A DNA stretch of 64,000 nt from Sphingomonas yunnanensis (GCF_019898765.1 NZ_JAIOKB010000001.1:496001-560000), one strand, 5' to 3'. Counted from the first letter of the stretch, positions 44,310 to 53,506 are shown. The notes: a model not told the origin generated them from the letters alone. Numbers and translations: made by a program.

Positions 44310-46613
44310 ATGGACGATCTGCTGCAGGAATTCATCGCCGAGACGCGCGAGACGCTCGAGGCGCTCTCGGGCGAGATCGTCGGCTGGGAGGCCGATCCGA
44401 ACGACCGCACGCGGCTCGATTCGATCTTCCGCTTCGTCCATACCATCAAGGGCAGCTGCGGCTTCCTCGACCTGCCGCGGCTCGCGCGGCTGAGTCACGC
44501 CGCCGAGGACGCGCTCGCCGCGGTGCGCGGCGGGGATCGCGTGCCGGACAGCGCCCTGGTCAGCGCGATCCTCGCGATCATCGACCGGATCGGCGACCTG
44601 GTCGAGGCGATCGACGCGGGCGAGTCGGTCGACGACGGCGGTGAGGCGCTGCTGATCGCCGCGCTCGACGCCGCCCCGACCGTCGGCAGTGCCGTCGCCA
44701 CGATACCGAACGCGCCGACCTCGCCGGATCCCACCGCGCTCGGCACCGCCGCGCAACGCGCCGGGCATAAGCGCTCGGTGCGGCTCTCGGTCGACCTGCT
44801 CGACCGCATGATGAGCGGCGTCTCCGACATGGTGCTCGCGCGCAACCAGCTCGCGCGCCACCTGCGCCTGATCGAGGACCCGCGGCTCGAGGCGATGCTC
44901 GAGCGGCTCAGCCTCTCGGTCGACGAGCTGCGCGACACCGTCACGCGCACCCGCATGCAGCGCGTCGAGGCGCTGTTCTCGGCGCTGCCGCGGTTGGCGC
45001 GCGACTCCGCCGCCTCGCTCGGCAAGTCGGTGACGCTGGTGATCGAGGGCGGGGACGTCGAGCTCGACCGCGAGATGATCGAGCTGCTGCGCGACCCGCT
45101 CGTCCATATCGTCCGCAACGCGGTCGATCACGGGCTGGAGGACCGCGCCGACCGGATCCTCGCGGGCAAGCCCGGCACCGGCGAGCTGCGCGTCGTCGCG
45201 CGCCAGGCAGGCAACCTCATCATCATCGACATCGTCGACGACGGCCGCGGCGTCGATACCGACCGGCTCGTCGCCAAGATCCTGCGCGACCAGCCGTCGC
45301 GCGCCGCCGAGCTGCGCGGCCTCGACGAGGAGGCGCGGCTGCGGCTGATCTTCGAGCCCGGCCTGTCGTCGCGCGACGAGGTCACCGCGCTGTCGGGCCG
45401 CGGCGTCGGGATGGACGTGGTCAAGGCCAATGTCGAGCAGGCCGGCGGTCGTATCTCATTGGTCAACCGGCCGGGGCAGGGACTCACCGTCTCGCTCGAG
45501 GTGCCGCTCACGCTCGCCATCCTCAACGCGGTGCTGGTCGACGCCGCGGGGACGCGCTTCGCGGTGCCGCGCCAGTCGGTCGACGAGATCGTCGCGGTAG
45601 ACGGCGGCGCGGTGCGGGTGGATCGCGTCGGCACCGGGTCGGTCGTGCTGCTGCGCGGCCAACGTCTGCCGATGGTCGAGCTCGGCGACCTGCTCGATCG
45701 CGCCCCCGCCGGGCCGCCGCGCTATCTCGCGATCGTGTCGCTGCGCGAGGGACGCTTCGCGCTCGCGCTCGACGGCGTCCTCGACACGCAGGAGCTGGTG
45801 GTCAAGCCCGCCGCGCCCGCGGTGATGCGCGCCGGGATCTACGCCGGCCAGATGCTCCCCGACGACGGCCTGCCGATCCTCCTGCTCGACTGTTCCGGCA
45901 TCGCCGCCAAGGCAGGGCTGACCTTCGAGCAGGTGCAGGCGCAGGCCTCCGCCACCGCCGCGGTCGAGGCGGTCCGCGCCTTGCTGTTCCTCGACGTCGA
46001 CGGCGAGCGCCGCCTGATCGTCTCCGACGCGGTCGACCGGATCGAGAAGGTCGCCGCTGGGGCGGTGCGCTCGCTCGCGGGCGGCACCTGGCTGACCATC
46101 GACGGTCGCTCGGTGCCGGTCTGGGCGGGGCAGGAGGTCGTCGCCGACACCGTCCGCACCGTGCTCCGACTCCAGGCCGATGGTCTGGAGCTGGCTTACC
46201 CCGTCGAGGAGGCGATCGAGATCGTCCCGCTGCCGGACGAGCTCGCCCCCGCCGCCGACCCGCACGGCGTGATCGCCGGGCTGGCGGTGATCGCGGGCGA
46301 GCCGATCGAGCTGGTCGACTCGCTCGCACTGTTCAACGCGTCGCCGGTCGCCGCCGAGCGGCCGCTCTGCCTGCTCCACGGCAGCGAGGGCGCCTGGATG
46401 GAGGCCTTTCTCAAGCCGACGATCGAGCAGGCCGGCTATCGGGTCGTCCGCTCGGTCACCGCGGGCGAGCGTCCCGCCATCGCGCTCGCGATCGACGACG
46501 AGGCCGACAGTGCGCCAGTTCCGGCGCTACGCCTCAGCCGCTCGCGTGGCCAGCCCCTCTACCGTTACGATCGCGGCGCCTTGATCGCCGCCCTGAAGGA
46601 GCATCGCGCATGA
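44310..46613 (+). CDS. cheA: Chemotaxis histidine kinase CheA
   Basis: Kinase that phosphorylates CheY and CheB. From the ATG of MDDLLQEFIAETRE it has 767 residues; an ATG at 44277 is an alternative. Order: HPt domain with phospho-His44 in RFVHTIKGSCGF, a short linker with no clear CheY-binding P2 domain, dimerisation helices, ATPase domain (HIVRNAVDHGLEDRAD, IVDDGRGVDTD, GRGVGMDVVKANVEQAGG), a CheW-like domain near 400-530, a second degenerate CheW-like part near 560-670, and a C-terminal stretch (LCLLHGSEGAWMEAFLKPT) that resembles a receiver without clear acidic site. First gene of cheA-W-Y-B-R. Confidence 0.96.
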   Translation: MDDLLQEFIAETRETLEALSGEIVGWEADPNDRTRLDSIFRFVHTIKGSCGFLDLPRLARLSHAAEDALAAVRGGDRVPDSALVSAILAIIDRIGDLVEAIDAGESVDDGGEALLIAALDAAPTVGSAVATIPNAPTSPDPTALGTAAQRAGHKRSVRLSVDLLDRMMSGVSDMVLARNQLARHLRLIEDPRLEAMLERLSLSVDELRDTVTRTRMQRVEALFSALPRLARDSAASLGKSVTLVIEGGDVELDREMIELLRDPLVHIVRNAVDHGLEDRADRILAGKPGTGELRVVARQAGNLIIIDIVDDGRGVDTDRLVAKILRDQPSRAAELRGLDEEARLRLIFEPGLSSRDEVTALSGRGVGMDVVKANVEQAGGRISLVNRPGQGLTVSLEVPLTLAILNAVLVDAAGTRFAVPRQSVDEIVAVDGGAVRVDRVGTGSVVLLRGQRLPMVELGDLLDRAPAGPPRYLAIVSLREGRFALALDGVLDTQELVVKPAAPAVMRAGIYAGQMLPDDGLPILLLDCSGIAAKAGLTFEQVQAQASATAAVEAVRALLFLDVDGERRLIVSDAVDRIEKVAAGAVRSLAGGTWLTIDGRSVPVWAGQEVVADTVRTVLRLQADGLELAYPVEEAIEIVPLPDELAPAADPHGVIAGLAVIAGEPIELVDSLALFNASPVAAERPLCLLHGSEGAWMEAFLKPTIEQAGYRVVRSVTAGERPAIALAIDDEADSAPVPALRLSRSRGQPLYRYDRGALIAALKEHRA

Positions 46614-47050
46614 TCGGCTCGCTGCAACTGGTGGCGCGGATCGGCGGCTGCGGCGTGCTGTTCGACGCCGAGCGGGTCGACTCGGTCGTCGAGGTCGGCA
46701 CGGTCGTGCCGGCGCCGGGCGCCGCCGCCGCGGTGATCGGGCTGGCGGCGATGCGGAGCCGCGTCGCCACCGTGCTCGACGTGCGCACGCTGCTCGGCGT
46801 CGCGCGCTGTCCCGAGGAGAAGCGCCGCGAGGGCGGGCGCGCGGTGGCGACGATCGTCGACGGCCATCTCTACGCCATCGCGGTCGACTCGCTCGAGGAC
46901 GTCTCCACCTTCCAGCTCGGCGCGGCCCCGGCGAGCCTCGACACCGCGGGCGAGTGGGACTTCGTCACCGGTATCGGCGAGGGCGAGCAGGAGACGCTGC
47001 TCGCCCTCGACGTCGACCGGCTCGTGGCGCGCGCCAGCGGGCTGGCCTGA
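46610..47050 (+). CDS. cheW: Chemotaxis coupling protein CheW
   Basis: Links CheA to chemoreceptors. The 146-residue protein is a single CheW domain (LVARIGGCGVLFDAERVDSV, GLAAMRSRVATVLDVRTLLG, TIVDGHLYAIAVDSLEDV). It overlaps cheA by ATGA and is slightly shorter than typical CheW. Confidence 0.88.
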   Translation: MIGSLQLVARIGGCGVLFDAERVDSVVEVGTVVPAPGAAAAVIGLAAMRSRVATVLDVRTLLGVARCPEEKRREGGRAVATIVDGHLYAIAVDSLEDVSTFQLGAAPASLDTAGEWDFVTGIGEGEQETLLALDVDRLVARASGLA

Positions 47051-47277
47051 CCTTCCGACAAGCAGGCGTGGGCCCGCGGCCTTAATCACCCCGGACAAGT
47101 TCCGCGATCTCCTCGGCCGCGCGCATCGCCTTTGCCGGCTGTGCGGCGCGGTTGATTTCGGAACAGCTTCGAGAAGGACGAGCCCTTCGCCCCTAACAAC
47201 TTCCGCATCGCCGTTAACGTCAAACTTACCCCTCGTCCGCCACAAGCAGGCCACGCTTGGTATCGCAGGATCGCCCC

Positions 47278-47643
47278 ATGAAGACTTGCCTTATCGTCGA
47301 CGACTCCAAGGTGATCCGCAAGGTCGCCCGCCATATCCTGGAGACGCTCGACTTCACCGTTTCCGAGGCGGGTGACGGCCGCGAGGCGCTCACCGCCTGC
47401 CGCGCGTCCTGCCCCGACGTCATCCTGCTCGACTGGAACATGCCCGTGATGAGCGGGATGGAGTTCCTTCGCGCGCTCGGCGGCGAACCGTTGCCCGCGC
47501 GCCCCAAGGTGGTGTTCTGCACCACCGAGAACGGCATGGCGCACATCCGCGCGGCGATCGAGGCCGGCGCCGACGAATATGTCATGAAGCCGTTCGATCG
47601 CGAGACGCTGCAGAGCAAGCTCCAGATCGTCGGCGTGGCCTGA
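47278..47643 (+). CDS. Single-domain response regulator CheY
   Basis: A 121-residue receiver with acidic pocket LIVDDSKVIRKVARHILE, phosphorylation Asp52 in VILLDWNMPVMSG, switch Thr in VVFCTTENG and Lys104 in EYVMKPFD. No output domain, so it is CheY-like and probably binds FliM or acts as a phosphate sink. Start at MKTCLIVDDS with AGGA about 8 bases before. The 226-base gap before it shows no gene and may hold an extra promoter. Confidence 0.93.
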   Translation: MKTCLIVDDSKVIRKVARHILETLDFTVSEAGDGREALTACRASCPDVILLDWNMPVMSGMEFLRALGGEPLPARPKVVFCTTENGMAHIRAAIEAGADEYVMKPFDRETLQSKLQIVGVA

Positions 47644-47678
47644 CGCCAGCGCCCCCCGCGCCCCGGCCGATCGCTGCC

Positions 47679-48767
47679 ATGCCGCAGTCCGCGTCCTCCC
47701 TGGCCCCGCCGCGCGGCGCACTGCCACGCGTGCTGATCGTCGACGACTCGGCGGTCGCGCGTGCGGCGCTCGGCCGCTACGTCGAGGCGAGCGGGCGGTT
47801 CGAACTGGCGGGCGCGGTCGGCGACGCCTCGCGCGCGCTCGCCTTCCTGGCGACGCAGCGCGTCGACGTGATCCTGCTCGACCTAGAGATGCCGCGGCAG
47901 AGTGGGATCGACGCGCTGCCGCAGCTGCTCGTCGCCGGCGCGGGCGCGCGCGTGCTGATCGTGTCGAGCACTGCCGCCGAGGGCGCCGAGGTGACGATGC
48001 GCGCGCTCGCGCTCGGCGCGGCGGATACGTTGGTCAAGCCGCTCGCGGGCGCCTTCGCCAGCCGCTTCGGGGACACCTTGCTCGCGCGGCTCGACGTGCT
48101 CGCGGCTCCCGCGGCGTCGGTCGGCCCGTTGGCTGTGATCGAGCCGGCGCGCCGTGGGCTCGCTCCCGCGCCGCTCGTTTCCGCTGCGCCGGCGTTCGAT
48201 GCGATCGCGATCGGTGCCTCCACCGGCGGCATCCACGCGCTCGCCTCGCTCCTCGCCGGGGTGCCAGCGGAGGTGATCCAGCCGATCCTGGTGACGCAGC
48301 ACCTGCCGCCGTCCTTCTCGCCCTATTTCGCCGCGCAGGTCGGCGTCTCGGCCAAGCGCCCGAGCGTCATCGCGCAGGATCATGGCCGCGTTCGCGCCGG
48401 TGAGGTGGTGATCGCGCCGGGCAACGCGCACCTCGTCGCGCACGCGCTTCCCGACGGCGGCGCGGCGACGCGGCTGTCGCAGACGCCCGCGCCGACGGGC
48501 AACCTGCCCTCGGTCGATCCGATGTTCGCGAGCCTCGCGGCGGTCTATGGCCCGCGCCTGCTCGCGATCGTGCTGAGCGGCATGGGCCGCGACGGCCTCG
48601 AGGGCGCGCGCGCGGTGCGCGACGCCGGGGGCACCGTGCTGGTGCAGGACCGCGGCAGCTCCGTGGTGTGGGGCATGCCCGGCGCGGTCGCCAAGGCCGG
48701 CCTCGCGCAGGGCGTGATGTCGCCCGCCGAGCTCGGCGCGACGATCGCCGCCGGTGGTGGCCGATGA
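47679..48767 (+). CDS. cheB: Chemotaxis methylesterase/deamidase CheB
   Basis: Removes methyl groups from chemoreceptors. The 362-residue protein has an N-terminal receiver (LIVDDSAVARAALGRY, Asp68 in VILLDLEMPRQSG, KPL as KPLAGAF) and a C-terminal esterase with the catalytic Ser in AIGASTGGIHALASLL, His in ILVTQHLPPSFSP and Asp in VLSGMGRDGLEGA. Its stop overlaps the cheR start. Confidence 0.96.
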   Translation: MPQSASSLAPPRGALPRVLIVDDSAVARAALGRYVEASGRFELAGAVGDASRALAFLATQRVDVILLDLEMPRQSGIDALPQLLVAGAGARVLIVSSTAAEGAEVTMRALALGAADTLVKPLAGAFASRFGDTLLARLDVLAAPAASVGPLAVIEPARRGLAPAPLVSAAPAFDAIAIGASTGGIHALASLLAGVPAEVIQPILVTQHLPPSFSPYFAAQVGVSAKRPSVIAQDHGRVRAGEVVIAPGNAHLVAHALPDGGAATRLSQTPAPTGNLPSVDPMFASLAAVYGPRLLAIVLSGMGRDGLEGARAVRDAGGTVLVQDRGSSVVWGMPGAVAKAGLAQGVMSPAELGATIAAGGGR

Positions 48768-49612
48768 GCGCGGCGGCGCACGGACAGCCGACGATCGACG
48801 CGGGCTCGGCACAGGTCTTCGCCGCGCTGCTCGAGGCGCGCACCGGCCAGCGTATCGCGGCCGCCCGCAGCTGGAAATTCGACGCCGCGCTGAAGCCCTT
48901 GCTCCAGTCGCTCGGGCTCGATCGGGTCGAACAACTCACGGCGAGGCTGATGGAACGTCACGACACCGCACTGGCCGACCGGATCGTCGACTCGCTGCTC
49001 AACCAGGAGACCAGCTTCTACCGCGACGCGGGCGTGATCGAGACCGCCGCCAAGCTCGTCCACGAGCAGCCAGCGCCCGCGCGCGTGTGGTGTGCCGCCT
49101 GCGCCACGGGGCAGGAGCCATTGTCGCTCGCCATGCTGTTCGCCGAGGCGGGCGGGCCGATGCCCGAGATCGTGGCCACCGACGTCTCCGCCGCGGCGAT
49201 CGTGCGCGCGCGCGCCGGTAGTTACAGCCAGTTCGAGATCCAGCGCGGCCTGCCGATCCGGCGCATGATGCAGTGGTTCGAGAGCGCGCCGAACGATCAG
49301 TGGGTGGCGCAGCCCAAGCTGCTCGCGACGATCGCCTATCGCCGTCACAATCTCGTGACCGACCCGGCGCCGGCCGGGCTGTTCGACCTGATCCTCTGCC
49401 GCAACGTGCTGTTCTACCTGGCGCCGCACCTGCGCGAGCAGGTGCTGGAGCGGCTCGCCGCCGCGCTCAAGCCCAGCGGCGTGCTGCTGCTCGGCGCGGG
49501 CGAGACCGTGATCGGCCAGTCCGAGCGGCTGCGGCCGTGCCGCCGCGCACGTGGCTTCTACGAGCGGGTCGGTGCCCCCGACACGCCGGAGCGGCTTTAC
49601 ACCGCGCGCTAA
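48764..49612 (+). CDS. cheR: Chemotaxis receptor methyltransferase CheR
   Basis: S-adenosylmethionine-dependent methylation of chemoreceptors. The 282-residue protein has the N-terminal four-helix part with LLNQETSFYRDAGVIE, the SAM-binding VWCAACATGQEPLSLAMLF and EIVATDVSAAAIVRARAGSY, and ILCRNVLFYL and LLGAGETVIGQSE near the end. The ATGA overlap with cheB places it last in the che operon. Confidence 0.96.
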   Translation: MSAAAHGQPTIDAGSAQVFAALLEARTGQRIAAARSWKFDAALKPLLQSLGLDRVEQLTARLMERHDTALADRIVDSLLNQETSFYRDAGVIETAAKLVHEQPAPARVWCAACATGQEPLSLAMLFAEAGGPMPEIVATDVSAAAIVRARAGSYSQFEIQRGLPIRRMMQWFESAPNDQWVAQPKLLATIAYRRHNLVTDPAPAGLFDLILCRNVLFYLAPHLREQVLERLAAALKPSGVLLLGAGETVIGQSERLRPCRRARGFYERVGAPDTPERLYTAR

Positions 49613-49631
49613 GTCCGCGATTCGGCGAGGC

Positions 49632-50534
49632 GTGAGCAGCGCCGCCCCGACCACCACCAGCACCTTCGGCGCGCGCGATCTCGCCGTGGTGGTCATGATG
49701 AACCTGCTGTGGGGCCTCAACATCGTCGCGGTGAAGGAGGCGGTCGCGCTGGTCCCGCCGATCACCGCGGGGATGCTGCGCCAGCTGATCGTGCTGCTGG
49801 TCTGCGCCAGCGCGCTGCGGGTCGTGCAGGGCAAGATGGTGCCGCTGCTCGCGCTGGGCGCGCTCTCGGGCGGGCTGTTCTACGTCTTCATCAATCTCAG
49901 CCTCGCGGTGTCCGACAACGTTGGCGCCCTGGCGATCGCGGGGCAGCTCGGCGTGCCCTTCTCGCTGCTGCTCGCGATCGCGGTGCTGCGCGAGCGGATC
50001 CACGCGCCGCGCGCGATCGGGATCCTGCTCGCCTTCACCGGTGTGGGACTGCTGGTGTTCGATCCCGCCGCGGCGCGAGAGGGGCTGGGGCTGGCGCTGA
50101 CCGCGGCGAGCAGCCTGGTCTGGGCGGTCTGCTCGCTGATCCAGCGCCGTCTGGTCGGCGTGCCGGTGCTGACGATCTACGCCTGGATCGGTCTGCTCGG
50201 GACGCTGACGCTGGCGGCGACGTCATGGTGGTTCGAGCCGGGCGCGATCGAGCGGCTGCCCCGGACGCCGATCGCGGCGCTGCTGCCGATCGCTTTCTCC
50301 GGCATCGGCTCGACCGTACTCGGCCACGGCTCGATGATGTGGCTGCTCCAGCGACACCCTGTCTCGACCGTCACGCCGCTGACGCTCGCCGCGCCGGTGG
50401 TCAGCGTCGCCGCGGCATCCTATTGGTTCGGCACGCCGCTGACCTGGCCGATGATGGCCGGGGGCGCGGTGGCGATGCTGGGGGTGGCGATCGTGACGAT
50501 CAGGACGGCGGCGAAGGGTGAGCGACGAGCATGA
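49632..50534 (+). CDS. EamA/DMT-family inner-membrane transporter
   Basis: A 300-residue protein with about ten transmembrane helices in two similar halves (EamA repeats), beginning LAVVVMMNLLWGLNIVAVKE and ending near AAASYWFGTPLTWPMMAGG. The family exports or exchanges small metabolites, but the substrate is unknown. The start is a GTG at 49632; no gene-specific start signal beyond GGCGAGG was seen. The stop overlaps the amidase start (ATGA). Confidence 0.88.
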   Translation: MSSAAPTTTSTFGARDLAVVVMMNLLWGLNIVAVKEAVALVPPITAGMLRQLIVLLVCASALRVVQGKMVPLLALGALSGGLFYVFINLSLAVSDNVGALAIAGQLGVPFSLLLAIAVLRERIHAPRAIGILLAFTGVGLLVFDPAAAREGLGLALTAASSLVWAVCSLIQRRLVGVPVLTIYAWIGLLGTLTLAATSWWFEPGAIERLPRTPIAALLPIAFSGIGSTVLGHGSMMWLLQRHPVSTVTPLTLAAPVVSVAAASYWFGTPLTWPMMAGGAVAMLGVAIVTIRTAAKGERRA

Positions 50535-51220
50535 GATGTGTCGAGGCGCCGTCGCCCAATTTCAACGAGCGCGAGCTGCCGATCTCGATGATCGTGCTCC
50601 ATTATACGGGGATGCACAGCGCCGAGGAGGCGATCGCGAGGCTGCGCGACCCCGCCGCCGCGGTGTCGAGCCACTATGTCGTCGACGAGGACGGGACGTT
50701 GCTGCGGCTGGTCGACGACGACAAACGCGCCTGGCACGCCGGCGCCTCGCACTGGCGCGACGTCGACGACGTCAACTCGGCCTCGCTCGGGATCGAGATC
50801 GTCAACCCCGGGCATGAGTTCGGCTATCGCGCCTTCCCCGAACCGCAGGTCGACGCGGTGATCCGGCTCGTCGCGCATCTGAAAGACCGCTACGAGATCA
50901 CGCGCGGCAATATCGTCGGCCATTCCGATATCGCGCCCGCGCGCAAGCGCGATCCGGGCGAGCTGTTCCCGTGGCACCGGCTGGCGCGGCTGCGGCTGGC
51001 GCTGCCGCGGCCGACCAAGAACCTGATGGACCCGTTCTGGAGCGAGCCCGCCTTCTGCCTCGCGCTCGAGCGTTTCGGCTATGACGTCACCGACCGGATG
51101 GCAGCGATCATGGCGTTCCAGCGGCGTTTCCGCCCCGAGTTGATCGACGGCGAGATCGACGCCGAGTGCCGCATGATCCTGCTCGCGCTGCTGCTGCCGC
51201 GACCGCGCGGCGACGACTGA
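50531..51220 (+). CDS. N-acetylmuramoyl-L-alanine amidase (AmpD/AmiD-like)
   Basis: A 229-residue zinc amidase that cuts peptides off muramic acid. The Amidase_2 domain has metal or catalytic residues in MIVLHYTGMHS, KRAWHAGASHWRD, SLGIEIVNPGHEFGY and IVGHSDIAPARKRDPG. A C-terminal helical segment (FGYDVTDRMAAIMAFQRRFR) resembles a peptidoglycan-binding domain. No signal peptide is visible, so it is either cytosolic like AmpD (muropeptide recycling) or relies on another export route. Confidence 0.92.
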   Translation: MRCVEAPSPNFNERELPISMIVLHYTGMHSAEEAIARLRDPAAAVSSHYVVDEDGTLLRLVDDDKRAWHAGASHWRDVDDVNSASLGIEIVNPGHEFGYRAFPEPQVDAVIRLVAHLKDRYEITRGNIVGHSDIAPARKRDPGELFPWHRLARLRLALPRPTKNLMDPFWSEPAFCLALERFGYDVTDRMAAIMAFQRRFRPELIDGEIDAECRMILLALLLPRPRGDD

Positions 51221-51258
51221 CGCTTCCCACGCGCCGCCGCAGCCGCTAGGGCGGCGGC

Positions 51259-51659
51259 GCCAGGGGGCCGGGCGGCCGCGTCACGCGTCAGCGTGCCGAG
51301 GAAAGTCCGGGCTCCACGGAACGACGGTGGCGGGTAACGCCCGCCGGCCAAGGGCGCGAGCCCGCGGTCAGGGACAGTGCAACAGAGAGCAGACGGCCAC
51401 GGCTTCGGCCGGGCCATGGTGAAAGGGTGCGGTAAGAGCGCACCGCGCGGCCGGCAACGGTCGTGGCACGGTAAACCCCACCGGGAGCAAGACCGAATAG
51501 GGGCGGCAGGGGCGCGTTCGCGCGTCCGGGGCGTGTTCCCGCTCGCCGCCCGGGTTGGTCGCTGGAGCGCGTCGGCGACGGCGCGCCGAGAGGAATGGTC
51601 GCCCAGTCCCGCGCAGCGATGTGAGGGATGGACAGAACCCGGCTTACAGGCCCCCTGGC
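51259..51659 (+). ncRNA. rnpB: RNase P RNA, bacterial class A
   Basis: The RNA subunit that matures tRNA 5' ends. The conserved core is visible: GAGGAAAGTCCGGGCTCC (51299-51316), GGTGAAAGGGTGCGGTAAGA near 51418, and ACAGAACCCGGCTTACAG (51632-51649). The P1 helix is exact: GCCAGGGGGCC at 51259-51269 with GGCCCCCTGGC at 51649-51659. The length of about 400 nt is normal. Lies between the amidase and a J-domain gene. Confidence 0.96.
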
Positions 51660-51717
51660 ATTTTCGCCGCCGCGCTCGCTTGGCGCGCGCGGCGGCGGAC
51701 CCTATGTGCCGGGACGC

Positions 51718-52266
51718 ATGGCACGTATTCCTACCCGCTCGAACGACTGGGGTTTCCCGCGCTGGCGCGGCTACGGCGCGGGCCGCGACGCGGCGAGCGT
51801 GCGGCTGTGCGACCGTCACGGCTGCGAGGAGCGCGGCGACTGCCCCGCGCCCAAATCGCCCAACAGCCCTGATCGCTGGTATTTCTGCCAGACGCACGCG
51901 GCCGAGTATAATCGCGGCTGGAATTACTTCGAGGGCTTGTCGGCGGAGGAGGCGGCGGCGCGCGAGGCGGACGAGCGTCGCGACGCGGGTGGTTACCAGC
52001 AGTCGCGCCACCAGGCCTGGGCCGGACCCGGCGATGGCACGCGCTCGCGCGACGAGATGCGCGCGCTCGAAATGCTCGAGCTCGAGGTCGACGCCTCCTT
52101 CGACGACGTCCGGCTGGCGTGGCGCCGGCTCGCCAAGTCGAATCACCCCGACGTGCGGCCCGGTGACGCCGAGGCGGCCAAGCGCTTCCAGGCGATCCAG
52201 GCGGCCTATGAGGTGCTGCGCGCGGCCGAGGACGCCCGCACCTGGAAGCCGCGGGCCGAGGCGTGA
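51718..52266 (+). CDS. J-domain protein with Cys-rich N-terminal part
   Basis: A 182-residue co-chaperone. The N-terminal half has a possible zinc site (CDRHGCEERGDCPAPKS and WYFCQTHAAEYNRGW), and the C-terminal third is a J domain with the HPD motif in AKSNHPDVRPGDAEAAKRF (near residue 140) that stimulates DnaK. The start is the ATG at 51718; the longer reading runs into rnpB. Its stop overlaps the next gene (GTGA). Confidence 0.88.
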   Translation: MARIPTRSNDWGFPRWRGYGAGRDAASVRLCDRHGCEERGDCPAPKSPNSPDRWYFCQTHAAEYNRGWNYFEGLSAEEAAAREADERRDAGGYQQSRHQAWAGPGDGTRSRDEMRALEMLELEVDASFDDVRLAWRRLAKSNHPDVRPGDAEAAKRFQAIQAAYEVLRAAEDARTWKPRAEA

Positions 52267-52565
52267 GGGACGAGCTCCGCGCGCGCTGGGGCGGCGCGCT
52301 GCTGGTGTGCGGCAAATGTTCGAAGAAGCTCGGCGGCGGCTTCGGCCGCAAGGGGAAGACGTCGCTCGTCAAGGCGCTCCGTGATGAACCCGGGCTGGGC
52401 AAGGGTCGAAAGGTGGCCCTCGGCGTGGTCGAGGTGCGCTGTCTCGGCGTGTGCCCGCGCGGGGCGGTGACATTGGTCGACACGCGCGCGCCCGATCGCT
52501 GGCGACTTGTCGAGCCAGGGGCTGATGTCGCGACACTGGCGGCGGGGCTCCGCTCGCAGGACTGA
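52263..52565 (+). CDS. Thioredoxin-like [2Fe-2S] ferredoxin-family protein
   Basis: A 100-residue protein with Cys pairs in LLVCGKCSKKLGGGFG and VEVRCLGVCPRGAVTLVD, the pattern of thioredoxin-like 2Fe-2S proteins, in which four Cys bind the cluster. A GTG start overlaps the J-domain gene stop. Partner and pathway are unknown. Confidence 0.65.
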   Translation: MRDELRARWGGALLVCGKCSKKLGGGFGRKGKTSLVKALRDEPGLGKGRKVALGVVEVRCLGVCPRGAVTLVDTRAPDRWRLVEPGADVATLAAGLRSQD

Positions 52566-52616
52566 GGGGGGCGGACCACGTCGTGTGGGAGGCACGCTTG
52601 CCGCCACTCTCCTCGC

Positions 52617-52708
52617 CATTCCCGCGCAGGCGGGTGTCCAGACGCGCTAACGTTGGGGCTCCGTCGCTGCCGGCAGCGTGTATGGATCCTCGCCTGCGCG
52701 GGAACGAG
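52617..52708. repeat. Inverted pair of a second repeat family
   Basis: Copies at 52617-52640 and 52683-52708 share the exactly inverted 14 bases TTCCCGCGCAGGCG (52619-52632) and CGCCTGCGCGGGAA (52691-52704). They lie in the convergent gap between the ferredoxin-like gene and sufE. This family (GGATTCCCGCCTGCGCGGGA-like) differs from the GTCATCCCGGAC family elsewhere in the window. Confidence 0.85.
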
Positions 52709-52779
52709 GAAAGGAGGGGGAGAGCCGCTCGTACATGGCGCGACCGCCTTCTGATCAAATCAACGCGACGCGCGGCACC

Positions 52780-53199
52780 TCAGCCCGCGTACCGCCGCGC
52801 GGTCTCGCGGATCAGCGCGATCATGTTCGGAATGCCCTGGGTCCGGTTCGAACTCAGCTGCGCCTTGAGCTCGAACGGCGCCAGCGCGCCTTCGATGTCG
52901 GTCGCGAGGATCTCGTCCGGCGCGCGGTCCTGCACCGTCAGCAGCACCAGAGCGATGATCCCCTTGGTGATCGCGGCGTTGCTGTCGGCGAGGAAGTGGA
53001 GCGTGCCATCCTCCGCCCGTGTCGGATAGACCCATACCGAGGCGGAGCAGCCCCGCACCAGCGTCGCCTCGGTCTTGAGCGCCGCGGGCATCGGCTCCAG
53101 CGTGCGGCCCAGCTCGACCAGCAGGCGGTAGCGATCGTCGCCCTCGACGAACTCATATTCCTCGCGGATCGCGTCGAGCGTGGGCAAAGTGTCGGTCAT
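52780..53199 (-). CDS. sufE: Sulfur acceptor protein SufE
   Basis: Takes persulfide sulfur from a cysteine desulfurase for iron-sulfur cluster assembly. The 139-residue protein has the active Cys51 in ATLVRGCSASVWVYP and the conserved LSSNRTQGIPNMIALIRETA end. The start at 53199 begins MTDTLPTLDAIREEYEF. It is about 40 bases downstream of the last psp-locus gene on the same strand and could be cotranscribed. Confidence 0.93.
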   Translation of the reverse strand: MTDTLPTLDAIREEYEFVEGDDRYRLLVELGRTLEPMPAALKTEATLVRGCSASVWVYPTRAEDGTLHFLADSNAAITKGIIALVLLTVQDRAPDEILATDIEGALAPFELKAQLSSNRTQGIPNMIALIRETARRYAG

Positions 53200-53239
53200 C
53201 ACGCGCGGGCTAGCCGCCGCACGCCCGCGCCGCAACCGC

Positions 53240-53479
53240 TCAGAGGTCCACTCCCGCCGCGATCGCCTCGAGCTTGCGGATACGCTCCTTCAGGTCGGCG
53301 ATCTCGATGCGCGCCCCCGCGCTGGGCACCGCCGCGGGATGCTCGGGGCGGTCGAGCCCGAGCTGCTGGTGCTTGAGCTGAAGCCAGCCGCGCCAGCCGT
53401 TGAGCGCGGCGTAGATCAGCATCGCCAGACCGGCGAGGCCGGTCGCGGCCATGCTGAGATAGAAGGTGGGATCTGACAT
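53240..53479 (-). CDS. Small coiled-coil membrane protein of the psp locus (fourth extra)
   Basis: A 79-residue protein with one transmembrane helix at about 8-30 (SMAATGLAGLAMLIYAALNG), a basic segment and a C-terminal coiled coil (ADLKERIRKLEAIAAG). The end resembles, but is more diverged from, those of the other small proteins in this locus. GGAGACGACAGCC before the start is a good ribosome site. It is the last small gene before sufE. No named family was recognised; it is likely PspB-like. Confidence 0.7.
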   Translation of the reverse strand: MSDPTFYLSMAATGLAGLAMLIYAALNGWRGWLQLKHQQLGLDRPEHPAAVPSAGARIEIADLKERIRKLEAIAAGVDL

Positions 53480-53506
53480 GGCTGTCGTCTCCGTGGCGGG
53501 TTGATG

